Origin: a virus | Reading direction: 5' to 3' (one strand) | DNA length: 64,000 bases | Virus record (IMG/VR): IMGVR_UViG_3300025645_000037 | Location: 1-64,000 of that record | Notes under the pieces: generated by a model | Seen by the model: the letters and a program-made list of their open reading frames with translations, nothing else | Told to the model about the DNA's origin: nothing | The model's database searches: none | Made by a program: the position numbers and the translations under genes | Shown: piece by piece, positions 48,206 through 56,626 of the stretch | Layout: the number at the start of each line of letters is the position of its first letter | Position numbering within the stretch: the first letter of the stretch is position 1

Positions 48206-49660
48206 ATTTCACAGCATTTCTACGATGGGCAAGTAAGACGATATCTAACACAGATGATTCGTATGCTTAGTAATTTTAAGTACAAAGATGGCTCAGGTAT
48301 TGAGAGAGAAATTCCTGTGCAGTACGGAGACATGACCAAGCAGGTAGCAAATATAATCAGAGAAAATTCTGAGAACAAGATTCCAAAAGCGCCTCGCATG
48401 GCAATCTATATTACCGGACTTGAATCAGACCGCGAAAGACAACGTGATGCTACGTTTGTTGATAAGGTACATGTTAGAGAACGTGCATATGATAGCGAAG
48501 GTCAAGAGTATTTAAATTATCAAGGCAAGAATTACACAGTAGAACGTTTAATGGGTGTTCCGTACAAATTAACTGTTAATGCAGATTTATGGACAACTAA
48601 CACTGATCAAAAATTACAGATTTTAGAACAAATTCTAATGATATTCCGCCCGACGCTCGAGATACAAACTACAGACAATTACGTCGACTGGACTTCGTTA
48701 ACTGTTGTAAATTTAGACAGTCTTAATTTCAGTAGTCGATCGATACCTCAAGGCACAGACAGTGAGATTGATGTTGCTACATTAACATTCAGTACACCTA
48801 TCTGGATTAACCCTCCCGTAAAGGTAAAACGTCTTGGTGTTATTACAAATATTATTGCATCTATACACGACGAACGTGCAGGCACAATTGACTTGGGCGA
48901 TTCTGTTCCGCAATTATCAAAATATAATGATCCTGTTCCTGTAGGAGCAATTGATGATCCTAACAGCGGTAATCGAAATATAGAAACAACCGAAACCAAT
49001 ACTGTAGTAGGTGTAAACTATCTTGATTATGATTTATATGTTTCCGGTAGCACTGTTAAACTTGCAAAGAATGGTATCATAAGTGATGCTAACTGGCTTA
49101 CGATAACAGAACCGCATCCGGGTACATATCAAGATGATATTTCTCGATTATTCCTTATTCGTAAATTAAATGATTATTTCGAAATGACTGGTACGTTTAC
49201 TATTAATGAACTAAACAACGGCGAAATTGTAGTAAATTGGGATACTGATACATTCCCAGATGACACGCAAATCGAAGGTCCAGCACGTAACACAAATGCA
49301 TTTACAAGTATTGATTACATAGTTGATCCATTAAAAACTAATCCTACAGATTTAAAAACTTCCGGATTACGGTTATTGTTGCTAGAAGATATTGGTAATG
49401 AAGATAACACAGACGGCGCAGATGCGTGGAAGAATACAAATGGTTCATCGTTAGTTGCTGGCGCAAATGACATCATCGAATGGACTGGATCAAGTTGGAG
49501 TATTGTTTTTGATGCAAGTGAAAACACAGAAATAGAAGAATTTGTTTATACTACCAACTTAAACACCGGCGTGCAGTATAGATGGGACGGCGAAGATTGG
49601 ATGCTTTCAGTAGATGGTATCTATCCTGCAGGTACATGGCGTCTTAACCTCGATGGATGA
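48206..49660 (+). CDS. 15: Tail sheath stabiliser/terminator (T4 gp15-like), probable ATT start
   Basis: 484 aa from ATT 48206, 6 bases after AAGGAG (48194-48199). The first ATG in frame (48254) would cut off HFYDGQVRRYLTQ, which aligns with the T4 gp15 start YFYNSSFRRYATLM; so translation must begin upstream and no ATG, GTG or TTG exists there. Core: NYTVERLMGVPYKLTVNADL, DQKLQILEQILMIFRPTLEI. T4 gp15 is 272 aa; the extra C-terminal 200 aa end with RWDGEDW and GTWRLNLDG modules. Confidence 0.78.
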   Translation: MSQHFYDGQVRRYLTQMIRMLSNFKYKDGSGIEREIPVQYGDMTKQVANIIRENSENKIPKAPRMAIYITGLESDRERQRDATFVDKVHVRERAYDSEGQEYLNYQGKNYTVERLMGVPYKLTVNADLWTTNTDQKLQILEQILMIFRPTLEIQTTDNYVDWTSLTVVNLDSLNFSSRSIPQGTDSEIDVATLTFSTPIWINPPVKVKRLGVITNIIASIHDERAGTIDLGDSVPQLSKYNDPVPVGAIDDPNSGNRNIETTETNTVVGVNYLDYDLYVSGSTVKLAKNGIISDANWLTITEPHPGTYQDDISRLFLIRKLNDYFEMTGTFTINELNNGEIVVNWDTDTFPDDTQIEGPARNTNAFTSIDYIVDPLKTNPTDLKTSGLRLLLLEDIGNEDNTDGADAWKNTNGSSLVAGANDIIEWTGSSWSIVFDASENTEIEEFVYTTNLNTGVQYRWDGEDWMLSVDGIYPAGTWRLNLDG

Positions 49661-49690
49661 TTGAAAATATAATATCCGATAATTATTTGT

Positions 49691-50131
49691 ATGGACAAAT
49701 CAATTACAGGATCAGGTGCGTTATTTTATAATCTCACTACTAAGCGTTTTTTACTTTTACATAGAACCCAGGAAAATAAACAATGCTGGGGACTTGTTGG
49801 TGGAAAAATAGAAGGAGAAGAAACTCCTTGGCAGGGTTTACAACGAGAAATCACAGAAGAAATAGGAACACCGCCTGATATTATAAAGTCTATTCCTTTA
49901 GAAACATTTGTTAGCAACGACGAGAAATTTCATTTCTATACATACCTATGTGTAGTTAAGGAAGAATTTATTCCTATATTAAATAACGAACACGACGGTT
50001 ATGCATGGGTATCTTATGAACAATGGCCTAAGCCTCTTCATTCCGGATTGTTAAATACTGTAAGAAATAAAATAGGTCGTACAAAATTAAAAACAGTATT
50101 AGAATTAATAGAAGAATTTATAGACATATAA
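49691..50131 (+). CDS. Nudix hydrolase
   Basis: 146 aa with a complete Nudix box at residues 39-60: G39, E45, R53-E54, E57-E58, G60 following the GX5EX7REUXEEXGU spacing. Before it WGLVGG. The family hydrolyses nucleoside diphosphates linked to another group; target here unknown (T4 nudE acts on Ap3A/FAD-type substrates). No Shine-Dalgarno is evident. It ends exactly where the convergent gene at 50132 ends. Confidence 0.88.
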   Translation: MDKSITGSGALFYNLTTKRFLLLHRTQENKQCWGLVGGKIEGEETPWQGLQREITEEIGTPPDIIKSIPLETFVSNDEKFHFYTYLCVVKEEFIPILNNEHDGYAWVSYEQWPKPLHSGLLNTVRNKIGRTKLKTVLELIEEFIDI

Positions 50132-50503
50132 TTAACTACTGCTTTGATAATACCTAACACTAAACGTAACCTTGCATCCATCTTTGCCAGCTGTCGGAGT
50201 TACGTTTATTGTCACTGCTGTCGGGCTAGCTGATACCGAAATATCAACTATCGGATCACCGACTGCTACTTTGCTATACACATCAGTAACTGCATCAGCT
50301 GTAGTAGCAACAACTGTAAATTTTGTTATCTCTTTAGTAGTCCCGCTGTAATCAGCTACTACTGTATAATCAGCATAAGCAATTTGTCCCGGATGGAAAC
50401 TATCAATTTCGGTTGTGCCCGTTGCTACTTTCCACAATCCTACTTGAAGAAAGCCAACGCCGCTACTTGATAATACTGTATTGTTTCCGCCAACATAATC
50501 CAT
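50132..50503 (-). CDS. Small virion surface-type protein
   Basis: 123 aa, Val/Thr-rich and beta-predicted, no charged clusters. The end (VSASPTAVTINVTPTAGKDG, then CKVTFSVRYY) reads like an Ig-type sandwich as found at the ends of tail or fibre proteins. Lies downstream of the fibre-like genes. RBS AAGGAATTC. Exact role unknown. Confidence 0.5.
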   Translation of the reverse strand: MDYVGGNNTVLSSSGVGFLQVGLWKVATGTTEIDSFHPGQIAYADYTVVADYSGTTKEITKFTVVATTADAVTDVYSKVAVGDPIVDISVSASPTAVTINVTPTAGKDGCKVTFSVRYYQSSS

Positions 50504-50513
50504 AATGAATTCC

Positions 50514-50843
50514 TTACACTATCTCTACGTAACTAAATGTAGCATCAAGTGAAGTTGCTGTATCAGCCGAGATCTTAATACTATAATCCGCTGGTAAGAT
50601 TAATTTTTCTCCGCTGACAATTGGTCTAAGACTAAGGCCTGCCGGAATAATTGTATCTTTAAGATAGTAAACTTCAACAGCTAAGTCGTCTACAACTGTT
50701 ATATTAACTTTAACTGCTGAGGTAGTTAGATTACTCACTGATAGTCCAATTACAGTTATTTGCGATGATGCTCCTGTAGTTATTGCAGTTACAGGTGATG
50801 TTCCTATTTCTTTAATTAATTGATTTTTAAAAAATGTAGCCAT
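50514..50843 (-). CDS. Small beta-rich virion protein, related to the 54423 gene
   Basis: 109 aa. The layout VIGLSVSNLTTSAVKVNITV, IIPAGLSLRPIVSGEKLILP and ADYSIKISADTATSLDATFSYVEIV parallels the product of 54423 (IMVCNTW, EIPAGETFTFDSEKIILSEG, VVGDSPTNLSAMVSWLEV). Both probably share a beta-sandwich fold and sit beside a fibre-like gene; one per fibre is plausible. Confidence 0.5.
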   Translation of the reverse strand: MATFFKNQLIKEIGTSPVTAITTGASSQITVIGLSVSNLTTSAVKVNITVVDDLAVEVYYLKDTIIPAGLSLRPIVSGEKLILPADYSIKISADTATSLDATFSYVEIV

Positions 50844-50846
50844 TTG

Positions 50847-52325
50847 TTATCCTAATAATAATGCGTATTCAATTGAGAGATCAGTTGCAATTGCTTCTGT
50901 AATTAATCCGTCTGGTCCGGTAACTAGTCCCCATTCAGATCCGTTATATACTTCGGCAATCTGAAGATCTGTATTCCAGCGTAATTGTCCTGTTTCTGTG
51001 TTCCCTGCTGACGGTCTTTGCAAACTAGTACCAGATGGTAACACAACACCTTTTGTTCCGCTAAACTTGTAATAACTGTCGCCGGTGATTTCAAAAGTAA
51101 ACGCTGCATCTGATACAGTGTTAGTTATCGAACTGCTAGTAATTGCAAAGTCTTCTATTAAAATAGAACCGGTTCCGTTTGGGGATAACTGTAAATCTTG
51201 ATTGGCACTAATTGTTGAGATAACATTACCGTCAATAGTAATTTCGTCTACTTCTAATTTATCAAACCTTGCTCGAGTTTCAGTTATATCTGCGCGGAGA
51301 ACACCATTAGTATAAAAACGAATAGTATCATCATTTGCACCAGGCGTTAATTCTGCTGTAATATATGTATTACCATCTAAATCTCTTACGCCATCTAATG
51401 GTGTCCATGCTGCATTAGTATAACCTTCGAAACCTGATGTGTCAGTGTTATACCGAATCATTCCTGCAAGAGGAGCACCAGGTCTTTCAAGAGTGGTTCC
51501 TCTTGGTAATACTACTGCTCCGACAGTATTCATTGTAATAATTTCAGACTGGGATTCTAATACTAAGTTACCAGTAGATGTAGAAATGGTATTATTTTCA
51601 AAGGTTAAATCGTCAACTATTATTACACCGGTTCCGGCTGCTCTTAGATCTAAATCTGCATTCGAATCTATAGTTTCGATTACGTTTCCGTTAATATGTA
51701 TCGAATCTATGTACGCTTCTGTTGCGTACAAAGTCTTCCACCTCTGAACCAAAGATCCTAAATCGTATGTATTTGAAACGACAGGAATTAGATCAGAATC
51801 AATACTTGCTACAATTATTAATGTATCATCTACCGAATCGCCTATAGTAATGTCGCCGCCAATTATTAAATTCTCGACAACTGTTACGTTACCAATAACG
51901 TGAACGTCTCCTGTAACATTAGTTGATGCAAGTAATTCAATTGACCCAATTCCATTTGGGTTTATTTCAACATTAGCATTTGATTCATTTGAACTAATTG
52001 TAGTTCCATTAAACGTCAATCCATCAACAATTAATTTATTTTGATAGATGACATTGTCAGGGGATGCCAATGTTAAATTCGGCGAAGTGCTTGTAATAGA
52101 ATTTGAATCTATTATCATTCCGTTAATGTTTGCCGAATCGGCATTAATAATATCAGTAATAATAGGACCAGCTACATCAAGAGCAAATTGGGGATTATCT
52201 TTATTGATACCAATTCTGCCAGAATTTACGTCTAAGTAAAGTAAGTCCGTATCAAAAGCTAAATCAACGCCTTGGCGTTCTAGATTAGCTTTCAACATAG
52301 GACCTGATATACGACCAAGTGCCAT
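50847..52325 (-). CDS. Fibre-like virion structural protein A
   Basis: 492 aa. N-terminal GRISGPMLKANLERQGVDLA and NSGRIGINKDNPQFALDVAG form an attachment-type domain shared with the product of 52428. Middle is repetitive beta (NTTISSN-type turns, GNVIETIDSNADLDL, GNVISTISANQDLQLSPNGT). Two RYNT/RWNT modules (GMIRYNTDTSGFEGYTNAAW near 290 and QLRWNTDLQIAEVYNGSEW near 452) resemble those of the neighbours. Trimeric fibre or whisker is likely. Confidence 0.6.
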   Translation of the reverse strand: MALGRISGPMLKANLERQGVDLAFDTDLLYLDVNSGRIGINKDNPQFALDVAGPIITDIINADSANINGMIIDSNSITSTSPNLTLASPDNVIYQNKLIVDGLTFNGTTISSNESNANVEINPNGIGSIELLASTNVTGDVHVIGNVTVVENLIIGGDITIGDSVDDTLIIVASIDSDLIPVVSNTYDLGSLVQRWKTLYATEAYIDSIHINGNVIETIDSNADLDLRAAGTGVIIVDDLTFENNTISTSTGNLVLESQSEIITMNTVGAVVLPRGTTLERPGAPLAGMIRYNTDTSGFEGYTNAAWTPLDGVRDLDGNTYITAELTPGANDDTIRFYTNGVLRADITETRARFDKLEVDEITIDGNVISTISANQDLQLSPNGTGSILIEDFAITSSSITNTVSDAAFTFEITGDSYYKFSGTKGVVLPSGTSLQRPSAGNTETGQLRWNTDLQIAEVYNGSEWGLVTGPDGLITEAIATDLSIEYALLLG

Positions 52326-52326
52326 G

Positions 52327-52410
52327 TTAATCCTCTTTTGGGGATCCTGTCCCTCCAGCCACCTTACCTTGCGGGCTGCCCACAGTTTGTCCTGGGTGTT
52401 GCCTCCCCAT
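52327..52410 (-). CDS. Gly/Pro-rich microprotein, 27 aa
   Basis: 27 aa: MGRQHPGQTVGSPQGKVAGG then TGSPKED. It fills the 102-base gap between two fibre-like genes, starts 6 bases after the late box GCTAAATA and ends one base before the ATG of fibre-like A. The DNA is notably GC-rich compared with surroundings. It could instead be a structured leader read by chance. Confidence 0.4.
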   Translation of the reverse strand: MGRQHPGQTVGSPQGKVAGGTGSPKED

Positions 52411-52416
52411 TACTAC

Positions 52417-52424
52417 TATTTAGC
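52417..52424 (-). promoter_or_regulatory. Late-type promoter (GCTAAATA)
   Basis: Minus strand GCTAAATA, 6 bases before the 27-aa ORF and 91 before the fibre-like A gene. Confidence 0.5.
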
Positions 52425-52427
52425 TGT

Positions 52428-53891
52428 TTATGTAAGTACAAGGCTCCACAGGAACCGTATTTCCTCAAATCGTTCTTGAGTAACTGGTGGTACAACACCT
52501 ACCATAGGAAACCAATCTGCACCGTTGTGAAGCTCATAATATCCTAAGTCAGTATTAAACCGGGCCATACCTTCTTCCGGAGTAGGATGACGTTCTGCTG
52601 TTGTTCCTGCCGGAAATGACACAGCAGATGTACTAGCTAATTTTACTCTGCCATCGTTTGTAACACCGATAGAAATTGCAGAATTTGTGCTGTTTATCCA
52701 CGAGTCTTCAAAGAATCCAAAAGTAGATCCAAAGAAAACTGCTCCACTACCGTTAGGTTTAAATTCTAAATCTGCGTTTGTTACAGCTGAACTAATTTCG
52801 TTGTTATTAATTATAGTGTCGTCAACATCAACTCTGTTAAAAATACTTGTGTTATTATTAATAGTGCCAACTGTTATTGAATTTGTAGTTAATGAAAGGA
52901 AATCCTGTGTCAGATCTGCAAGTACACTAGTTTGAGTATCTCCGGAATAAATTCCGCTGAATCTAATAACTTCTCCTTTGTATCCTTCGAATAAGTTATT
53001 GTCTATATTATATCGCATAGCACCATTAATAGGTGCAAATTCTGCTGTTGTTCCTTTTGAAATTACTACAGATGATGTTGAATCTAAATCAATTATATTA
53101 CTACTTGAATTTAATTCAAGTTGAGTATCTGACGAAATTATGTTGTTAGTTGCAGTAACATCTTCAAAAATTACTCTACCAGTAGTTTGTAAATTTAAAT
53201 TAGAATTGGTTAGAGTTGTTTCGATTATATTATCATGAATTAATATGTCAGTGGTTTGAAATCTAAATGCAAATAAATTTTTCCATTCGGATAATACAGA
53301 TCCTAAAGAATGAGTATCGTTTATTGCTACTAATATGTTTTGTTGAAATTCTAAATTAAAATCAATAGTATCTGACGTAGCATCGCCTAATGTTGATACA
53401 CTACCATTTATATCTATGTCTCCTGTAAGAGATAATGTTCCAGCAACGTACATATTTTCATTTACATTTACGTTGCCGTAGAAATCAATTTCACCTGCGG
53501 CATTTGGCAAAATCTCTATGTTAGCGTCTGTCTGTAATCCAGTTATTCTATTACCGTCAAACAAATAATCAGTTGTTTGCAATCCTGGAAGCGTAATTGT
53601 TCCTGCAGAACTAATTGTAAGATCTCCGGAGACTACAGAGATAGAGCCATTAGATATTGTAAGGTTTCCGTAATCTGCCGGATCAGTTAGCGTAATATCT
53701 GTAAATTTTAATCCGCCGATTACTTCTAAGTCAGAAGCAGGCGTGCTAGTGTTAACGCCTATACGGCCATTAACTGCGTCAATAAACAATACAGGTGCGT
53801 CTATTGCGTTGTTTTTAAAAGCTAAATTAGATCCGTTTCTTAACAAATCTTCATCTAGCATAGGTCCACTTATGCGTCCTAGTTGTGCCAT
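52428..53891 (-). CDS. Fibre-like virion structural protein B
   Basis: 487 aa, same architecture as protein A: LGRISGPMLDEDLLRNGSNL at the start, NGRIGVNTSTPASDLEVIGG, a beta-repetitive body with NNIISSDTQLELNSSSN-type stretches, and modules INGAMRYNIDNNLFEGYKGE (near 285) and EGMARFNTDLGYYELHNGAD (near 445). Ends with a helix RFEEIRFLWSLVLT. Paralog of A by tandem duplication. Own late box at 53910. Confidence 0.6.
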   Translation of the reverse strand: MAQLGRISGPMLDEDLLRNGSNLAFKNNAIDAPVLFIDAVNGRIGVNTSTPASDLEVIGGLKFTDITLTDPADYGNLTISNGSISVVSGDLTISSAGTITLPGLQTTDYLFDGNRITGLQTDANIEILPNAAGEIDFYGNVNVNENMYVAGTLSLTGDIDINGSVSTLGDATSDTIDFNLEFQQNILVAINDTHSLGSVLSEWKNLFAFRFQTTDILIHDNIIETTLTNSNLNLQTTGRVIFEDVTATNNIISSDTQLELNSSSNIIDLDSTSSVVISKGTTAEFAPINGAMRYNIDNNLFEGYKGEVIRFSGIYSGDTQTSVLADLTQDFLSLTTNSITVGTINNNTSIFNRVDVDDTIINNNEISSAVTNADLEFKPNGSGAVFFGSTFGFFEDSWINSTNSAISIGVTNDGRVKLASTSAVSFPAGTTAERHPTPEEGMARFNTDLGYYELHNGADWFPMVGVVPPVTQERFEEIRFLWSLVLT

Positions 53892-53909
53892 ATGCTACCC
53901 CTTACGAGA

Positions 53910-53917
53910 TATTTATC
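53910..53917 (-). promoter_or_regulatory. Late-type promoter (GATAAATA)
   Basis: Minus strand GATAAATA, 18 bases before ATG 53891, with AAGGGG between box and start. Confidence 0.55.
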
Positions 53918-53922
53918 GCAAT

Positions 53923-54423
53923 TTACTTGTCAAAATTATGCAATACTATTATCGGCTTTCCGGTTGGTGGCGGTGTGCCAAACGCAACATAGAATCCTGG
54001 ATCCTTGCCGACAGGATTTTGAACAAGAGTGTAGTTAGTTGTTGATATTTGCGGAACGTTTTCAACATAAACTAAAATATTCTCTGCCGAATTAGGTACA
54101 GGAAAATCTGTATCGCCCGAATCTAATGGACCGAAATGCACTTCTGCATCGTTGCCAACACCTAAGTTCTGTTGCACAATATCTGTTGGATTTTTTGAAC
54201 CAATAGCTTGCCACTCATTTTGCACATAAAACTCAAATTCACTGCGTGTTGTGTTGTAACGCATCATGCCGTTTTCGGGGGTTGGAGGACGAGACGAAGT
54301 TGGACCGACTGGAATTTTTATAGATTTAGTTGAATCTACAATTACTTCTTGCGATGTTTCATACCGTATACCTTTGCCTCTTATTGAGCGCAAATTTGTC
54401 GAGTTTGCTTTAATAAGTCTCAT
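53923..54423 (-). CDS. Fibre-associated structural protein with RYNT module
   Basis: 166 aa from ATG 54423 (MRLIKANSTNLRS), a 1-base overlap (TAATG) with the previous stop; GGAGGT precedes it inside the upstream gene. SRPPTPENGMMRYNTTRSEF then EFYVQNEWQAIG is the same module as in proteins A and B. The rest ends GKPIIVLHNFDK with a DSGDTDFPVPNSAENILVYV strand region, as in short fibre or adaptor proteins. Confidence 0.55.
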   Translation of the reverse strand: MRLIKANSTNLRSIRGKGIRYETSQEVIVDSTKSIKIPVGPTSSRPPTPENGMMRYNTTRSEFEFYVQNEWQAIGSKNPTDIVQQNLGVGNDAEVHFGPLDSGDTDFPVPNSAENILVYVENVPQISTTNYTLVQNPVGKDPGFYVAFGTPPPTGKPIIVLHNFDK

Positions 54424-54767
54424 TATACCTCCAACCAACTAACCATTGCTGACAGGTTAGTTGGCGAATCTCCAACTACTACAATCTTATCGCCTTCGCT
54501 TAATATAATTTTTTCTGAATCGAAAGTAAACGTTTCGCCTGCAGGAATTTCCAATTGATTAATTACTTGATTAACTGCGGATTTTGTGCCACCTGATTTA
54601 ACAAAGTGCATATCAAAGTTAGTTAATCCATCGAGTTCGTCTTCTGGGTTATTCACTAATGCCCATGTGTTGCACACCATAATTGTTGTAATTGCATACT
54701 GCTTTCCTGCAGGAACTACTACAAGGTCGGTGTCTGTGTTTGCTATTGCTACATAATCAATTGCCAT
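54423..54767 (-). CDS. Small beta-rich virion protein, related to the 50514 gene
   Basis: 114 aa, beta-rich: VPAGKQYAITTIMVCNTW, IPAGETFTFDSEKIILSEGD, VVGDSPTNLSAMVSWLEV. Similar order to the product of 50514 (see there). Located between fibre-type genes. RBS AAGGAAAA. Function inferred from position only. Confidence 0.5.
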   Translation of the reverse strand: MAIDYVAIANTDTDLVVVPAGKQYAITTIMVCNTWALVNNPEDELDGLTNFDMHFVKSGGTKSAVNQVINQLEIPAGETFTFDSEKIILSEGDKIVVVGDSPTNLSAMVSWLEV

Positions 54768-54776
54768 TATTTTTCC

Positions 54777-55754
54777 TTAAAATACCATGCTAAACACAAG
54801 TGCTTTGTTTTTTGAAATTAATTCTCCACGTGAAGAATCTTGATTAACAAAGAACATACCGGTGCCGCCTACATCTTCACTGTTTGTATATACCGTAACG
54901 CCGTCAATTGGTGCAGCAGGAACGGTTGTTGCATCATCTACTCCCGGTACTGAGTTAATTTGAAGCATATCATCTACTCTAACTAGACCTGTGCCAGCTG
55001 CTGATAAAATTAAATCTTCATTTGAATCAATTACTTGGAGATGTGTTCCGTCTATTCTTAATCCATACAGGTCGACGCTCTCTGCACTAAATGTTGCTAC
55101 TACAGTTTCGTCGATTCCGACTGCTATTCTACTCGGATTACTAGTTGTTTCAAAGTCTTGCGCTTCTACATAAGTTTTACTTGCAACTGTTCCGTCTTCA
55201 ATTCTTATAGGAAGATTAATAGTAAACGCGGTACTAACGTAGTCTACAATATATTTCTTGTTAGGAATATGATCATCATCAATTACTTGGTCTTCGTAAT
55301 TTGCAGTACCTATTACAGATATAACACCGGTACCAGAGTTAATTAAATAAAGGTCGCCGCCACCGGTTGTAATGCTGTTAGTTCGAATACCGACAAGGCT
55401 TCCGTTAGCTGTTTTAGAATGCCACGCCCCTGTTAGAGCACCTTCTGAAATTGGATCTGTCCATGTTACATTTTCGTCCCAAACAAACAATGCATCGTGC
55501 AATGATCCTCTATCGACTTGTATGCCAGCTGTGTCAAGAGTTACTCCTGATCCAGTTTCTCCGTTATTAATTATAATAACATTGTCACGGACAGACAGGT
55601 CCTCAGACGAAACTGTAGTAGTGTTTCCTTCAACGATGAGATCACCGCTAATTTCAACTCTACCTAATTCCGAGCCTGTATCTAAACGAATTACGCCGCC
55701 ATCTTGAACGTAGACGTAGTAACTACCATTGGGTACACTGAGGACCTTTGTCAT
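54777..55754 (-). CDS. Fibre-like virion structural protein C
   Basis: 325 aa. GSELGRVEISGDLIVEGNTT then VRDNVIIINNGETGSGVTLD, IQVDRGSLHDALFVWDENVT and HIPNKKYIVDYVSTAF form a pattern known from large marine T4-like virion proteins (annotated as structural or fibre). Late VIDSNEDLILSAAGTGLVRV matches the beta units of proteins A and B. Ends with an ISKNKALVFSMVF strand. Confidence 0.58.
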   Translation of the reverse strand: MTKVLSVPNGSYYVYVQDGGVIRLDTGSELGRVEISGDLIVEGNTTTVSSEDLSVRDNVIIINNGETGSGVTLDTAGIQVDRGSLHDALFVWDENVTWTDPISEGALTGAWHSKTANGSLVGIRTNSITTGGGDLYLINSGTGVISVIGTANYEDQVIDDDHIPNKKYIVDYVSTAFTINLPIRIEDGTVASKTYVEAQDFETTSNPSRIAVGIDETVVATFSAESVDLYGLRIDGTHLQVIDSNEDLILSAAGTGLVRVDDMLQINSVPGVDDATTVPAAPIDGVTVYTNSEDVGGTGMFFVNQDSSRGELISKNKALVFSMVF

Positions 55755-55763
55755 TTTTATTCC

Positions 55764-56126
55764 TTACTCAATTGGTGTCAGGATTAGTGCTGTTTCAGTT
55801 GAGTCATCTTGGATTTCCCAAGTATAACGTACACTGTTAAAATCAACTGCTGTTCTATTGAATAGTTTTGCAATTGTTGCACGACCGACACCGCCTGCAA
55901 CTGAACCGGCAATTACCATTTCACCTTCTGCAATAGCTGCAAAAGCTTTATCAACAAGACGGCAATCTAATGCTGTCGTACCATCGGTAACTTTAAATTC
56001 GTTTGTTCCTTTTTGAGCAAGGATATATGCTACTTCACTTGCACCGTTACCGGTATCAGCTTCTACTTTAAGCTGAGTACCACCAACTGGATCACCGAAA
56101 TATCTTTTATTAACTGGACGTCCCAT
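55764..56126 (-). CDS. Small head or surface protein following gp23 region
   Basis: 120 aa from ATG 56126 (MGRPVNKRYFGDPVGG), with AAAGGAGA 5-6 bases upstream; the ORF also reads back to 56210 but that start lacks such a site and abuts the late box at 56213. Beta-rich, with a repeated AGSVAGGVGRATIAKLFNRT. Likely a virion component because of its late promoter and place between fibre-like and capsid genes. Confidence 0.55.
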   Translation of the reverse strand: MGRPVNKRYFGDPVGGTQLKVEADTGNGASEVAYILAQKGTNEFKVTDGTTALDCRLVDKAFAAIAEGEMVIAGSVAGGVGRATIAKLFNRTAVDFNSVRYTWEIQDDSTETALILTPIE

Positions 56127-56212
56127 TCTGTTTCTCCTTTGACGTTCTAGGTCTACAGGGCGGGTAACCGCTGTAAGTCCAGCACATTGGCTGGTTCTTT
56201 TAATAGACATAG

Positions 56213-56220
56213 TATTTATG
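56213..56220 (-). promoter_or_regulatory. Late-type promoter (CATAAATA)
   Basis: Minus strand CATAAATA, 86 bases before the chosen ATG 56126; an ATG 2 bases after the box (56210) is in the same frame, so a leaderless longer form is possible. Confidence 0.55.
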
Positions 56221-56236
56221 CAAGGAGAAAGATAGT

Positions 56237-56515
56237 TTACTTTGAAAGAATAGCTAGAGTACTATATCTGGAGATTTTATTAACCATTACAGGAAGGATA
56301 GCATTAACTTCTTCATACGCTTGATCAATTTTTAATTGCACTTGTTTGCTCTTTTTTTGACGAAGTTCTACTTCTAATTTACTAATGTTAAAAAGCATCT
56401 TTTCAATATTACGATTAAAAGCATTTACTTCAATTCGTTGTCTAAAAGGAAGGTGCTGTTTTTTTTGATTAATATCTGTCATAATCGGATGCCAGTCTGA
56501 AATTTTCGTAATCAT
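56237..56515 (-). CDS. Small coiled-coil protein downstream of gp23
   Basis: 92 aa, mostly helix (NRNIEKMLFNISKLEVELRQ, then KKSKQVQLKIDQAYEEV), basic. No family recognised. It stands alone between the gp23 terminator and the next late promoter; its own promoter was not found. RBS TAGGAACAA. Confidence 0.5.
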   Translation of the reverse strand: MITKISDWHPIMTDINQKKQHLPFRQRIEVNAFNRNIEKMLFNISKLEVELRQKKSKQVQLKIDQAYEEVNAILPVMVNKISRYSTLAILSK

Positions 56516-56582
56516 AATATTGTTCCTAAATATTTTTGCTATTATAGAATAGCAGACTGTTAGGCGAAAGTCAAGTCAAAAG

Positions 56583-56604
56583 AAAAGGCTCCGAAGAGCC
56601 TTTT
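56583..56604 (-). terminator. Terminator after gp23
   Basis: AAAAGGCTC / GAGCCTTTT, a 9-bp stem closed by a stable TTCG tetraloop (on the transcribed strand) and a T-rich flank, 23 bases after the gp23 stop. Works in both directions. Confidence 0.9.
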
Positions 56605-56626
56605 CTGTATTTGTATTCTCAACTTA

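Noticed and set aside
56127-56210. Longer form of the 55764 gene starting at 56210
   Set aside because: The ATG is 2 bases from the late box and lacks a ribosome site, while ATG 56126 has AAAGGAGA; kept only as a possible leaderless form.
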